Assembly (NCBI GenBank): GCA_021234535.1
Contig: CM037840.1
Span: 22,127,059 to 22,191,058 of the forward strand
DNA from: Stichopus chloronotus
Lineage: Eukaryota > Echinodermata > Holothuroidea > Aspidochirotida > Stichopodidae
Direction of reading: 5' to 3'
Length of the DNA: 64,000 nt
A program made the position numbers and the translations under genes. Below the pieces are notes generated by a model, which worked only from the letters and a program-made list of their open reading frames with translations, did not search any database and was not told the DNA's origin. Positions 1 to 12,200 of the stretch are shown in pieces; the stretch's first letter is position 1; every line of letters begins with the position of its first letter.

Positions 1-106
1 ACTACGTGTTCAGCAAAGTTTCCTTGCCTCAGCATGCTGTAAACTCAGAGCAATACAGAAGATCTTTCACAGTCAAGTAGATCACAATGGAACAGTTGAT
101 ACATAC

Positions 107-264
107 CTGAGGTAAAGTTCCCTTTACCAAGCCTGGTATGTCTTCTGACGTGTAACCAAATTCAGAGATGCCATTCTCTATTTTCATGTCCTGCATGTAT
201 GTTTTGAGAACGTCTGTTAGTATCAGGCCTGCATCTTCTTTCTTGGCATTGGTCACATCAGCAC
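107..264 (-). CDS. ADHFE1: ADHFE1 exon 13 (last exon inside window)
   Basis: Encodes about residues 394-446: [20 protein letters not shown] through [17 protein letters not shown]. It ends in phase 0 at a GTATGT donor, so the C-terminal tail must come from an exon to the left of the window. Confidence 0.94.
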
Positions 265-3200
265 CTGCCAATGATGTTGTAAAGGGAAATGATAGACTGT
301 AGATTATTTCTGAAAGGGCTAGACAGTTTGTACCACCACCAACCACCATGACTCAATCAGGTGTAGACCTATGGTACTGATCACATGGAGACACGCACTC
401 CCTCTTCATCCCCCCCTCCCACCACCCCTCTTACATTTGATCACCAAAGCAACATGTCCCTTGGGAGTTGAAAATAAGGCTTGATTGCATGCAGGTATAA
501 CCGACACTGCCACAAACAATAAAGTCTTTAAGTAGTTTGATGTAAGCATTGTGTTCTTTTGATATTCTTACAGTATCTCATCAATGAATGACAAAATGAT
601 TCATTTTCTAACCCAGCAACTCAGCTGCTTCCAAGTGTCTCTCGGGATTGGACGGAGCTGTAAACTCAAAGACAGCGGGGGCAGTGATCACAACAGACAA
701 ACCATGAGGCTGGAAATATGAGAAAGAGAAAAAAACAAAAAAAGCTAAATAATTTCTGTAAAACCTTATCAAATTGAATGCATTTAGAATTAAAACAAAT
801 ACACATTAAGGTAAGGGTCGACTTTGGTGGTTCCACTCTTTCAGGGCAGCAGAAACCGAGTTCAAATACAAGAGTAATAATACGCCAAACAACAACACTA
901 CATTTGCACAAATGTTGTTTAAGACTCCTTTGCTTCATGATTGCGCCTAATTCTTCTGCCACTTAAGGAAAATCTGAGTCACATCCAAAGTACCAGGTAC
1001 ATGATGACAAAAGATTTAATTCAGCCTGTTGAATTTGTTCCAATTGTGATTCTCTAGTGAGTAGTATGACAGCTTAGCACCCTCTAAGGCAGGATGGTGG
1101 AAGAAAAAAATCAAAGTACAAATGCATTGTAGTTTCGATGACTTCATTATGAGGACTTTTATGAATCTGATACATGAAGACTGATATATATCATGTCTCA
1201 ACATGCTCGACTGCATACTACAGTGATGCAACGCCTGCACATTACATATGTGATCTGTCTACGCTTCCCTCCTTGAGATACCATGTTTACAAGGTTTCCA
1301 CACTTTGACATATGCTGACACCAAATGATCTCCACCAATATCAGGAGGGTTCTCCAACTCAATGTGATGCACCTACACATTACATATGAGATCTGTCCAA
1401 GCTTCTCCTCTTGAGATATTGTGTTCACAAGGTTTTCACAATTTCACCCCTGTTGACTGCAAATGACCTTTCACCTCCACCAAAAACAATAGTAGGTTCT
1501 ACTTAAAATGACACACTTACATCCCACATATAAGATCTGTCCAAGCATCCCTTCTTGAGATATTGTGTTTACAATGTAGGGCATCACAAACATACATACA
1601 CACATACATACACACACACACACAAGCATGATTACAAAGGTTATGATTACCATCAATTAAAAGGCTAGATAAACAGCACCTATCTTCAAATGTATCTTGA
1701 AATAACTAGCTGCTTACCTTTCACTAAATTGCTAGTAACACAATACAGGATACATATCAACACATGAAAATGCCAAGTAGTTGCAAACACATGGTTGAAC
1801 CATAATATTCTGACCTCCTGGAAAAGTCTATTGATTGTTATGTATCCGATAAAATATATCTCACTTGTGTGAATAAGAATCGTCGATTTTCAACTCCAAA
1901 TTTTAAGATTTGGGGGAAGAAGTTTCAGAAGTTTGAACTTACCACTATAGGGTGATCTACCTCGTACTCTGATGCTTGGTGCTTCTTTACCATTCCTGAT
2001 ATCGGGTAGGACATACCATGGCTGAAAATATCGCAATAAACTTCAAATCATCAGGATACATTGATAAAACAAAAAAAGATGAATGACTGGTAAACCTTTT
2101 GTAATGCTCCAGAAGAAGAAAAAGGTGTGATATTTTGGTGTTACCAGCAACAGAGGAACAAATGAAGCCTTAAGTATATGGTAAAGATTTTGTGATAATT
2201 CTTGGTGGAGCTATATCTGTTATATTTCAATCTGGGTTCTAGCATACCAAGTCCCTGAAAAGAAGTTGGTGGATGGACTTCTGTACATAACTCAAACCAG
2301 TTGTTCCACAACAGTGCCATCTGTTTCCCTTTGCTATCACACGGTTCGTGCATTATTGCTTGAGGACAAGAATCCAATCTCCAAAAGTCTCACTGGAGAA
2401 CATAAGACTGAATTCACAAATATTTCAGTCGAAGATTCCGAGAGTGATTCTACATGCCCTTGGCTCATTATAAGACATTCCAAAATTTTAACTTTTTTTT
2501 TCTTTGTGAAAACGAATTTTGCGGGTGAATAGTTTGACCAATAGAATTTTTTATTTCAACGGGAAACCAGATTCACATCTTACTTACTTTTTGCCATCAA
2601 CAGGTCAAACTGACAGACAATCTCTTTTGTAAATGCATGGTCACTTCCGAGTTCTACTTAAATACCAACTGGCAATTTTAAAAAAAAGATTTGGAATTTC
2701 AAAGGAAGATCTCTTTTTTTTTCTGCTTCAGTATAATGACTGACATTCTTATAATTTTCAGATATTTCACCCAGAAGTTTCACTTATTCTGTTGTTAGTT
2801 ACCGTCTGATCACATTGTCTTTACGAGTGGTCTTTACTGATTACATTGCCTTACAAGTATAACCTTTAACCAAACAGGTGTCTGTTGCTACCTACTGTAG
2901 GACAATGTATTAAATACAATATTTCACCATGATCTTCCCATTGACAAAAAACAGGAGTCAATAACTCCTTGAATACTTTCATTTATGAAATTGAATAATT
3001 AATCTGGACTGGTTTTGATTAGTATACCAATTTTAGTGGTTTTACTTCTCATTACTAGTTGCAATAAATTATGATGCAACAGTCCAAAGAAAAGGGAATA
3101 CAGGAGCTAGAGAAGGCAGTGCAAGCCACAATCAGATGATGGAAACATTGGCTTAAGATAACTAAAATTTAAGGAACAATTGAAGGGATTATTGTCTTTC

Positions 3201-6200
3201 CTTTTTTCTTTTTGTCAAGGATTTGTGGGAACCAGTTCTTTGCAAGGCTTGCAAAGTGAAACTAGGCCTGCCTCGCCAAATACAGTGTTTGCAGGTACAA
3301 TAGTGTAGGTAAACAATTAGTTTTACGAACTTAGTTTTACATACATTAAGTATGAGGGGGGAAGGATGAAAACTGAAAAACGAGTTAATCAGAAGTCTAA
3401 CTATGGTTACTGTATTTTTTTAGGGGGAAAGAGTAATACCATGTAACCCTCCAGGATAATGTCTACCACCTTAACAGTCCCTGAAGCAAAGAGCAATCCT
3501 TTGTTATCCAAGGTTTTCAACAAAACATAAAGCAATGTAAATGCACAATTAAATTCCTGTTTTGAATCCACATAGGCTGCAGTATCAAATATTTTCTTCA
3601 TTTATTTTCAGTTCTTCCAATGGCTATTAAAGCTGTTATGCAAGGTTGTCCTGAGCTGCCAGAGCTGGCTAGCAGCACACATTACCACAATGAGCCAGGA
3701 GCCAGCCCACACTTATTCAGCAGCATCAGGCTAACAAGAACTTGTTATTGATTCCCTGTCCTTAAATTAACTGCACAGTTCCTCCAAACTCACCACAAGT
3801 GGACACCAGCATTTCCGAAGCCAACTCCGGCAAACACGCTCGCAAGATGCATCTGGGACCTTGCTTCAAGATCTTCAGAATCATAAACAGCTCTTTGTGA
3901 GGGGAAATCACAAAAAGAACATGTCAGTCACTGTCTTCATTCCAAATACATAAATGTAAATATGAAGAGGCGAACTTGCACTTTATCTATCAAGAAGCTT
4001 TTCCATTTCACGTGATAATCATGTTAAACCTTTGTCATCATGATGGCGTGTGTGTGTGTGTATGTACATGCATGTGTGTTTGATGCCTCACTTGTAAAGA
4101 TTATATCTCAAGAAGACAAGCTTCCACTCATCCTATATCTGGTATATATAAACCATATTAACAACAAGAACTCAAGTGGAGGTCAATGGTTAGTAGTGGT
4201 AAAAATGCTAAACCTTCTAAACACACAATTTCAAGAATGGAAGTTTAGACTGACCTTATACATGGTGTGGTAAGTTGATGAACCAAAGTGATTACAAGAC
4301 ATCATATTGTTTTTCTTTCTTTTTTTTTGTTCAAAATGTAACGGGAGGTTAGCAGATGTCAAAATGTTTATAACTTGCTAAACATAATACCTCCAAAGTG
4401 GAAGCTTAAAGTGATCACATGTGTGATCAATTAATGACCAACAGTGAGCATAAGGAACAATATTGCTCTTGGTATAGGTTCAAGGTAATTTACTGCCAGC
4501 AAAGTTAAAAATGTGAGGAACTTGTGAACATGATATCTCAAACATGCAGGCTTAGACTGACCATATGTAACATGTATATCAATCATTTAGAGTATGAAAG
4601 AACTCTGTAGTTGTTGGTACATGAAAAGACACACTCTGTCTGTCCCTACAATATTTCAAGTCTGATACCTTTTGAAATATTTCTTCAATATTCTGAGGGC
4701 ATGGGTTGACCAGATATCACTGATAGGGTTGCTTCCTTGATACGCAGGCCTATTGATGGGGTTCTGAGGCCGTGGTTTTCGCTGGTCGTAAGGAATGGCT
4801 GTGTAAGATTCCAGAGCATGGCTGTGATTGATAACAAGGAGATGGTATACATTAATACACTGCCACACTAACAGCATGCTGTAGCTAGGAAAGATACATT
4901 ATGATGGATTTAGGGTTCCTACACCTTAACAAAAATAAAATTTCATGACATTTTCATGACAATTTTATGACCTTTACATGACACCCTTTGATCAATTAAT
5001 AATGGTACAACAACGGTTATAGAAAGATAATTTTATAAACCTATAAAATACTAGCAACTTGTTCTATTATGTCATGACATTCTATTATTTTTACAGAATT
5101 TCACGACTTTTCCAGGCCTGGGAAATTAAGTTAAAATTTTACAACTTTTTTTCAGGCTGCAGAAAGCATGTGTAGACAGCCTTCCACTGTTTTAAAACGA
5201 CCTACTCTACATGTCAACCTAAGTGGTTATCAGTCAGCTTGAGCATCTAGTGTGTTTAATGGAAGTTGTGCAGGTTAACAGAAGTTGCTAATTGTGTAGC
5301 TAAGAGAAAACTGTGACTATTGCACATTTGTAAATATGTAACAACTCAAACCACAGACTCATTGGGAAAGATGAAATTAGTGGGCAGGGATGTAAGTTGG
5401 GGCTGAAAAATAACTATGAACACTGCTGAGAGTAGCAAAGCAGTGGCTACGTGAAAGGACAGAAGGAAAGTTCATTCCAAGCATAGCCATACAATAAGAA
5501 AAGCAAAAAAACACCTTGAGCTGAAAGTAATTCATGCGACAAACTTTGATAATACAGGAGGATGCTAGCAGCGGAGGTTCATATCAGAAGAACAATTCAG
5601 GTCCCACAAACAAAAGCAAATTTTGCATATATTTGGAAAAAGCAAAAATTTAAGCAAAATTAGGGAAAAGCATATTCTGCAGTTCTCTGAAAATAAATAC
5701 GTGGACACACTAGCAGGAAATGCAGGACTCTCCCACCCCTTGAATGGGTAGCTCATAAACTTTGAGGCAACTTACACAGGAAAAGATTTTGAAGCTCATC
5801 AGGTAATGAAGGCAGAATAATCACTTAAATGGTACCTACATTGATTGACAGATTAATCATTTGACGCTCTGATGTGATTAGAAAACATTACAAAGTTTTA
5901 ACATCCAAAAACAAAAAACTGCCAATTCTTTGAACGAATTCATATAATTGTCCAATGTACTATAAGTGGCTTTTAAATTCAGCAAAATTGTTAGAACCAC
6001 TTGACAGAGGTAGTATCTTTTGTGGACAACTAAAGTATCAAGGTAATTTATGCCCTTTTTGTGGACTGCACCAGTCATCTACAAATTACGTTTCTTTGAC
6101 TTTATAATCTTTCAGTTTGATTTTAACATCAGTTCCAACTATACGACACAGAGAATTAGTGTGGGCTGACACCTGAATAGGTATAACCATCATATAGAGG

Positions 6201-9200
6201 CTTCCACAGTATCGAGACAAGTGTTTTTTTTTTGTCAAGCATTTTGAGTAAGAACGAAGAGTGTGGAGTTTTACCATGCCTCAAAACAAAGCTTCAAGTG
6301 GACTACTGTATACAAAACAGACAGAGCCTCATCAGCTCCGTCTCTTAATTTGGGCTCCCAGAACTTACCATAAGACATCAAAGCCACTGTAGGCTGCCAC
6401 CTGACTTGGCATGTAGACTGTGTGGAGGGGGTCAACAATCCCAAGAAGGGGCCGGAGAGATCTATCGGCGATACCTGCATTAACCGTGGAGGGGGGAAAG
6501 AAAGGATGACCAATGCTTTGTTAAGCATAATCATTCCCAACGAAAGAAACACATGAACAAAACACAAAAGACAACACTATTGATAGTCTTAGGAAAACAG
6601 TTAAGCACACACTTATCATCTCCAGCCGATGACCAGAAGTGCTTTGAAAGCAGTCATGTAATGAACTACAGTAAACTAAGAACAAATCAGCCTGGTAAGA
6701 GCATTTGCCTGTGTCCATTTAAAAGTTCTGTCATCATAATAATTGGCAAATAAGCTGATGGAGACATTAAGTTTGAGGTAAGTGCCACATTTTGTTCATT
6801 TTACAGCAGATGGCATGTTACTACTGTTTCAGTCACTGATTTAAAGTATTTTACGTGTAAACTGTGACAAATGATTGCCACCCCCCCCCCCCCATCGGTG
6901 AGATAAAAGAAATCATCTCTTGAAAAGCTAACAAGAAACATTCAATTACAACAAAACAATAGACCTTTAATAGATACAGTAATAATATTTTTTGGTAGGA
7001 AAGTATTACACTGTAAACAGAAATGAGAACAGGAGATAAATGATGTTGCAATCGACGTCACAGAAAAGAAACAGAGTAATGTCACAACGCTATACTCCAA
7101 AGGAGTACCGGAAAAGAAAGATCAAAGAGTTTAACGTGTGATGAGTTGGGTATCTGCAGCTTCCCACATACAGATGCCATAGACATTACTTTCCTTCTCT
7201 TCAGCTCACATGACTATAACTCATAGTGTGACAATGATACCACATTCAAAACACTCCACTGAGTTGTGCATAATTGAGTCAATGAATGTTTGTCACATCC
7301 AGGTTTACACACTGAATATTGCTGTAGTACCACTATCACTTGATACATCACTTTACGCTGTCACATAATACTGAGAATCAGTACCATCTGTACAATGGGT
7401 GGGAGATTTACCTGTCTTTGCTTTGAGAGGTGTGTAGTCAAAAATGGCAGTTCCAGTAGTCTCACTCCCTGTCCCAGCTGTCGTTGGTACTGAAACATTA
7501 AATCAGCATAACAAAACCAACATTAACACTGATTTCAGTATTGTTTGGGATTATTCTTTGTCTTATTTTAATGAGCTACTTCAATTATTACTATTTTGAC
7601 TGTTTTAAAATACATGTAATTGTTCTTTAGATAATGCTTTTTAGTACAACTTGTATTGGTTGCTTCTGTTGCTGACTGAGAAGAATAAATTAAAAAAAAA
7701 TAACAAAATCATTTACAAAGTAGCATGACAAGAGAGAGAAAGATAATTCAATTCTACAGCACAAAATTACCAAGTAGGCAATCCACAGAGTTGCAAATCT
7801 CACCCCTGTTTTGCATGGTCATTCAATACTCACCATTTCACGATTTCCAGAGTGCCCTGAGCTGTATATTATTTTCATCATGATCGCTCGATGTGGAAAC
7901 AAGTGTTGAATATTCAAGTTACGTAGCTTAGTGATCTAGTACTGCAGTACTATGCAAAAGCATGGAACGGCACAAATACCTGCATGAGCGTACACGTGCG
8001 CCTAGAAATCGAGTTTGCCTCAAAAGTGTTCCCAGAAATATGTGTGCATCAAAATATTCCTCAGATCTGCATGCGCAGTCAATCTGGATGTTTTGAATGA
8101 CCTGAAAAGCGCGTTGTGCGTGCTTCAGTATTATCTTCATGATGTGTTAACATCTAGAGTTCTTGTACAACTGTGCAGTAGGCAAATACGTGGTAAAAAT
8201 GTACTGAGTGAAGGTATTACAGTACCAATGCATAGAATATAACATCACTACCAGACATATTCACTCAGCCCAAAACATGGTTGCATATGTTGAAATTAAG
8301 TGTCACATTCATGGAAAGGCAAAGATGTAAAAGTCATGTTGACACCATGCACTACCAGCCCTCACATACTGTGGTATTCACTATAGTAACTGTGACCTTT
8401 GACCTTGACCTATGACATGATTGGACACTATATCTCATACCTAGGTACCAACCCACCAAGTTCATCTGACGTACATCTGAGGTATAGTCTAGGTGACACT
8501 TTTTAGAGCACATTCGCCGAGTTGACCATTCATCATGAGATCTTTGACCTGGTGACGCCATTAAATATTTTTAAAAGATTTCTTATATCATGTACTTTCC
8601 ATATACAATAGTCTTATGACTCTAGGATATTCACACATTGAGATAATGCTAAAAATGTGTTTTTTGTTTTCATGACCAGTGACCTTCGACCTATGACATC
8701 TTCAGTCAAAAGGACACTACACCTCATACCCAGGCACCTACCCACCAAATCTGAGGGTCATCAAACATACCGTCTAGGAGGAGATTGTGACACACTTTCT
8801 GTTGTTCACATACAAACACACACACATTTGGACACCCCCTTCTCACCTAAGGCCCCAGTGGGTAATCCCAATCTATGTCATTGGTATACCATGAGGTAGC
8901 CCCACATAAGGACTACTGACCCACAAAGTTTCAGTTGAATACTACAAGGGGTGTGAGGTGGGCTACCATTTAAGTGTTAGTTTTGGTGACTTTATACCGC
9001 TCAAGTGAGTACAATATCTCCTGCCTGTACTACTAGCATACAGTAGGGATGAGATATCAAGTTCTAACTATATCAGAAGCAGGCTACACTAAATGATTTA
9101 TACTCCCTGAGACAATTTTGACTGCTGTTCTCTCATATGAATTGATCTAGAACATTTAAAACATTTTGACCTTCCTGTCTGTGATGATAAACTCTATGTA

Positions 9201-12200
9201 CAAGATTCCATGTCTACAAGTTCAAGGGGTCAAAGTTCAGCATACTTGACATAGTTACCTCATATACAGTACACTGAAACACACAGAGGATCCTTGTGAG
9301 TAACATCACAGTCATATGTACAGTATATGCTAGACTTGGGTAACTCTGATACTTTTGGAGTCAACTACTCGAGACCTGCATAGCTGCAATTGTGGAGAGA
9401 GATACTAATCCTACTTGGTATTTGTTGTGCACATAAAAGGCAATCTTCAAGAATGATTTGTACAATTTTTATAAAATATTGCAAGAATGGTGCCTCCAAA
9501 GGAAGTGGAGTTCAGTCTGCAGTAGGGTCGAGTAACTCCACCAAGCTAAAGGTACATATACCTACTGTAGGAAACAAAGCTCTGTATACATTCCTTGCTT
9601 GAACAGGTGGTTTTTCATGGAATTTAAACAAACTTGCCCAGGGCAACTAGGACTAAGAAATGGAGGGGTGAATAGCTTGAAAATGAGTACATTTGAGTAT
9701 GTGACAAGCTTAACATGCCACATGAAAAGACTAACTTGCAAAAAGTGCTTTAAGTTTCTTGGTGATTGCATTTTGACATATTGACTTCCTCCTGCACTAC
9801 TGTATAATTTGTGACAAGTTCAATATGTCACATGGAAACACTCATTTGCAGCAAGCAGTTTATTGTTGCTTGGTGATTTTATGGTGATACAATAACTTCA
9901 TACTACCTTATAGTATGTGACAAGTCCAACGTGTCACATGGAAAGACTCACTTGCAATAAGCGGTTTGAGCTGTTTGGTGATTGGAAGTCCTTTCCCAAT
10001 TGGAGCATTCACAAAGTCCAGAAATTCTGCCTCTTTGTGGCAAGCATAGAGATTTGCCGCCTTGCAGGTGTCCATGACTGAGCCTCCACCGACAGCCAAG
10101 AATGCATCAAAGGGATTCTCTCGAGCAAATGAGATGGCCTCCTCAAAACTTCAAATTAAGGAGAAGAGAAAACAAGACCAGCAGGAATGAGAAACATTTG
10201 CCTCCCACTCTTAATTTTAAGAATTGAAAAGTTTCTTCTTTCTCAATTGTCCATGTCGGAATCTTTTAGTGACTAGTGGTAAACACACAGCTTCTTTGCC
10301 ATGTCTTTCTTATATTCACTTTTCCATTAATTTTATGTAATTTTCCTTTATCTGCATCACTGCAAACACAACCTGACACTGACAAACCAGTTGCTACTAT
10401 ACCTCTTATCAGTCGGCTCAACCCGTACATTGTCAAACACTTGAAAGTTGATGTGATGTTTCTGAAGGGAATCCAACACTGTTTCCATGATAGGTAAACC
10501 ACCCACCTGCGAAGAAAATTTTCCAATCAGCAACGCTTCGAGTGAAATTGATAAGTACAATAATGACGTATTATTTCATATCACTTTAACATATCCTTCC
10601 ATAGAAGTGAACATAAACCCATGTCTGACCTCTCAACAGAAAAGTACTTCACTTGTTTACATCTTACAATGAGAGTGTTCTTCGCTACATTGTGAGTATT
10701 TTATCTCTGCCCACATCTTGCAACATCGAGTATGTTGTAAGTTCACGTAAATCTATGACTATGAAACTTACTGTTTTGTCAGTGACAACAGCCACATGCT
10801 TTGCACCCAGGTTGGAGAAATCCTGAAAGAAATGAAAAAGTTAAAGAGCATCAGACGTCACACTTGAAGACCACTTCCTAACAAAGGGTAAAATATGGAG
10901 GGTGCTGACAGGGAAGCACAGCATCTACTCTTACTAAATGAGTCAGAGAAAAGCTTACTGTATTTGAGAGAGGACATTTAATACCATGATGAGTTGAAAC
11001 TACTAAAAATCTTATTTTTATTATTAAAACCTACTTCCCTTCTCAATTCAATAACACATTTTTGCATAACAAATAAAACATCTTGCCACTATACCAGAAA
11101 CAGCTCGAGATAACCCGGACTTCTGATGTATAATTGGCCGTGTTAATATTTGCAAACGTGATTGAGATAGTATCATCTTGAGGCGATGAAAATGACCAAA
11201 GGGGACGAGTTTGGTAGCAAGATCTACCACACTTATTCTTTGAACTAATGTGGTATGAAAAACAGAATTTTTAGCAGCTTTTGAGTTCAAATGCATTTAA
11301 GTACACAAATAAGTTTCATTATTCAACAGCTTGAATGGGAATGTGATCATACTCTGGATCAAGTCTGTACTCTTGCTGCTCCCAGAGTACTATCAGAGTG
11401 TCATTAAGCATAGAGCAATGCAAAGCAATGCTATCAATTAAACAAACACAGAAGATATCAGCAAGTATAGTGTGGCTTTTTCTCTAATCACTCCCCACCA
11501 CCCTGCCCCTCAGCCCCCACCACCCTGCCCCTCAGCCCCCACCACCCTGCCCCTCAGCCCCCACCACCCTGCCCCTCAGCCCCCACCACCCTGCCCCTCA
11601 GCCCCCACCACCCTGCCCCTCAGCCCCCACCACCCTGCCCCTCAGCCCCCACCACCCTGCCCCTCAGCCCCCACCACCCTGCCCCTCAGCCCCCCCCACC
11701 CTGCCCCTCAGCCCCCACCACCCTGCCCCTCAGCCCCCACCACCCTGCCCCTCCCCCCAATCCTCAGTCATGTCTGAAGCTTCCAAATACACCTCATCTT
11801 CTGACCATTCATCGACCATGACGATGGACCCCTCGGGCAGGTCAAAAGTGAGTGTGACTAGATGCTCTAAAATCAAACAAAGCAATTTTAAGGCCTCCAC
11901 TTTTGGAACTCAGGGTAAAATTATCGCATGGGACAGAGTGAAAACAAACCATACCATTCCAACTTCTTGGGTGACCCCCGGTCCAAAACGGATGTTTGAG
12001 CATGCCATCTGAAACAGAAGATTACAAGAGTTATTGCAGATGTGCATTGAAGTAAGTCCTCTGCATAGGGTGATAATTCAGAAGGTGATAAGCATACATC
12101 ACAAAGCAAAATCAATGCACGGGTCCATGGTACAAAAGGTCAGCAAAAATTAACATTTTGAATGATTTACAATTTCAAATCATTCCAGCTGATGTTTCCG

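Noticed and set aside
11472..11777. Pro-rich ORF of 101 codons
   Set aside because: It is the 22-bp minisatellite inside ADHFE1 intron 3, on the opposite strand to the gene.
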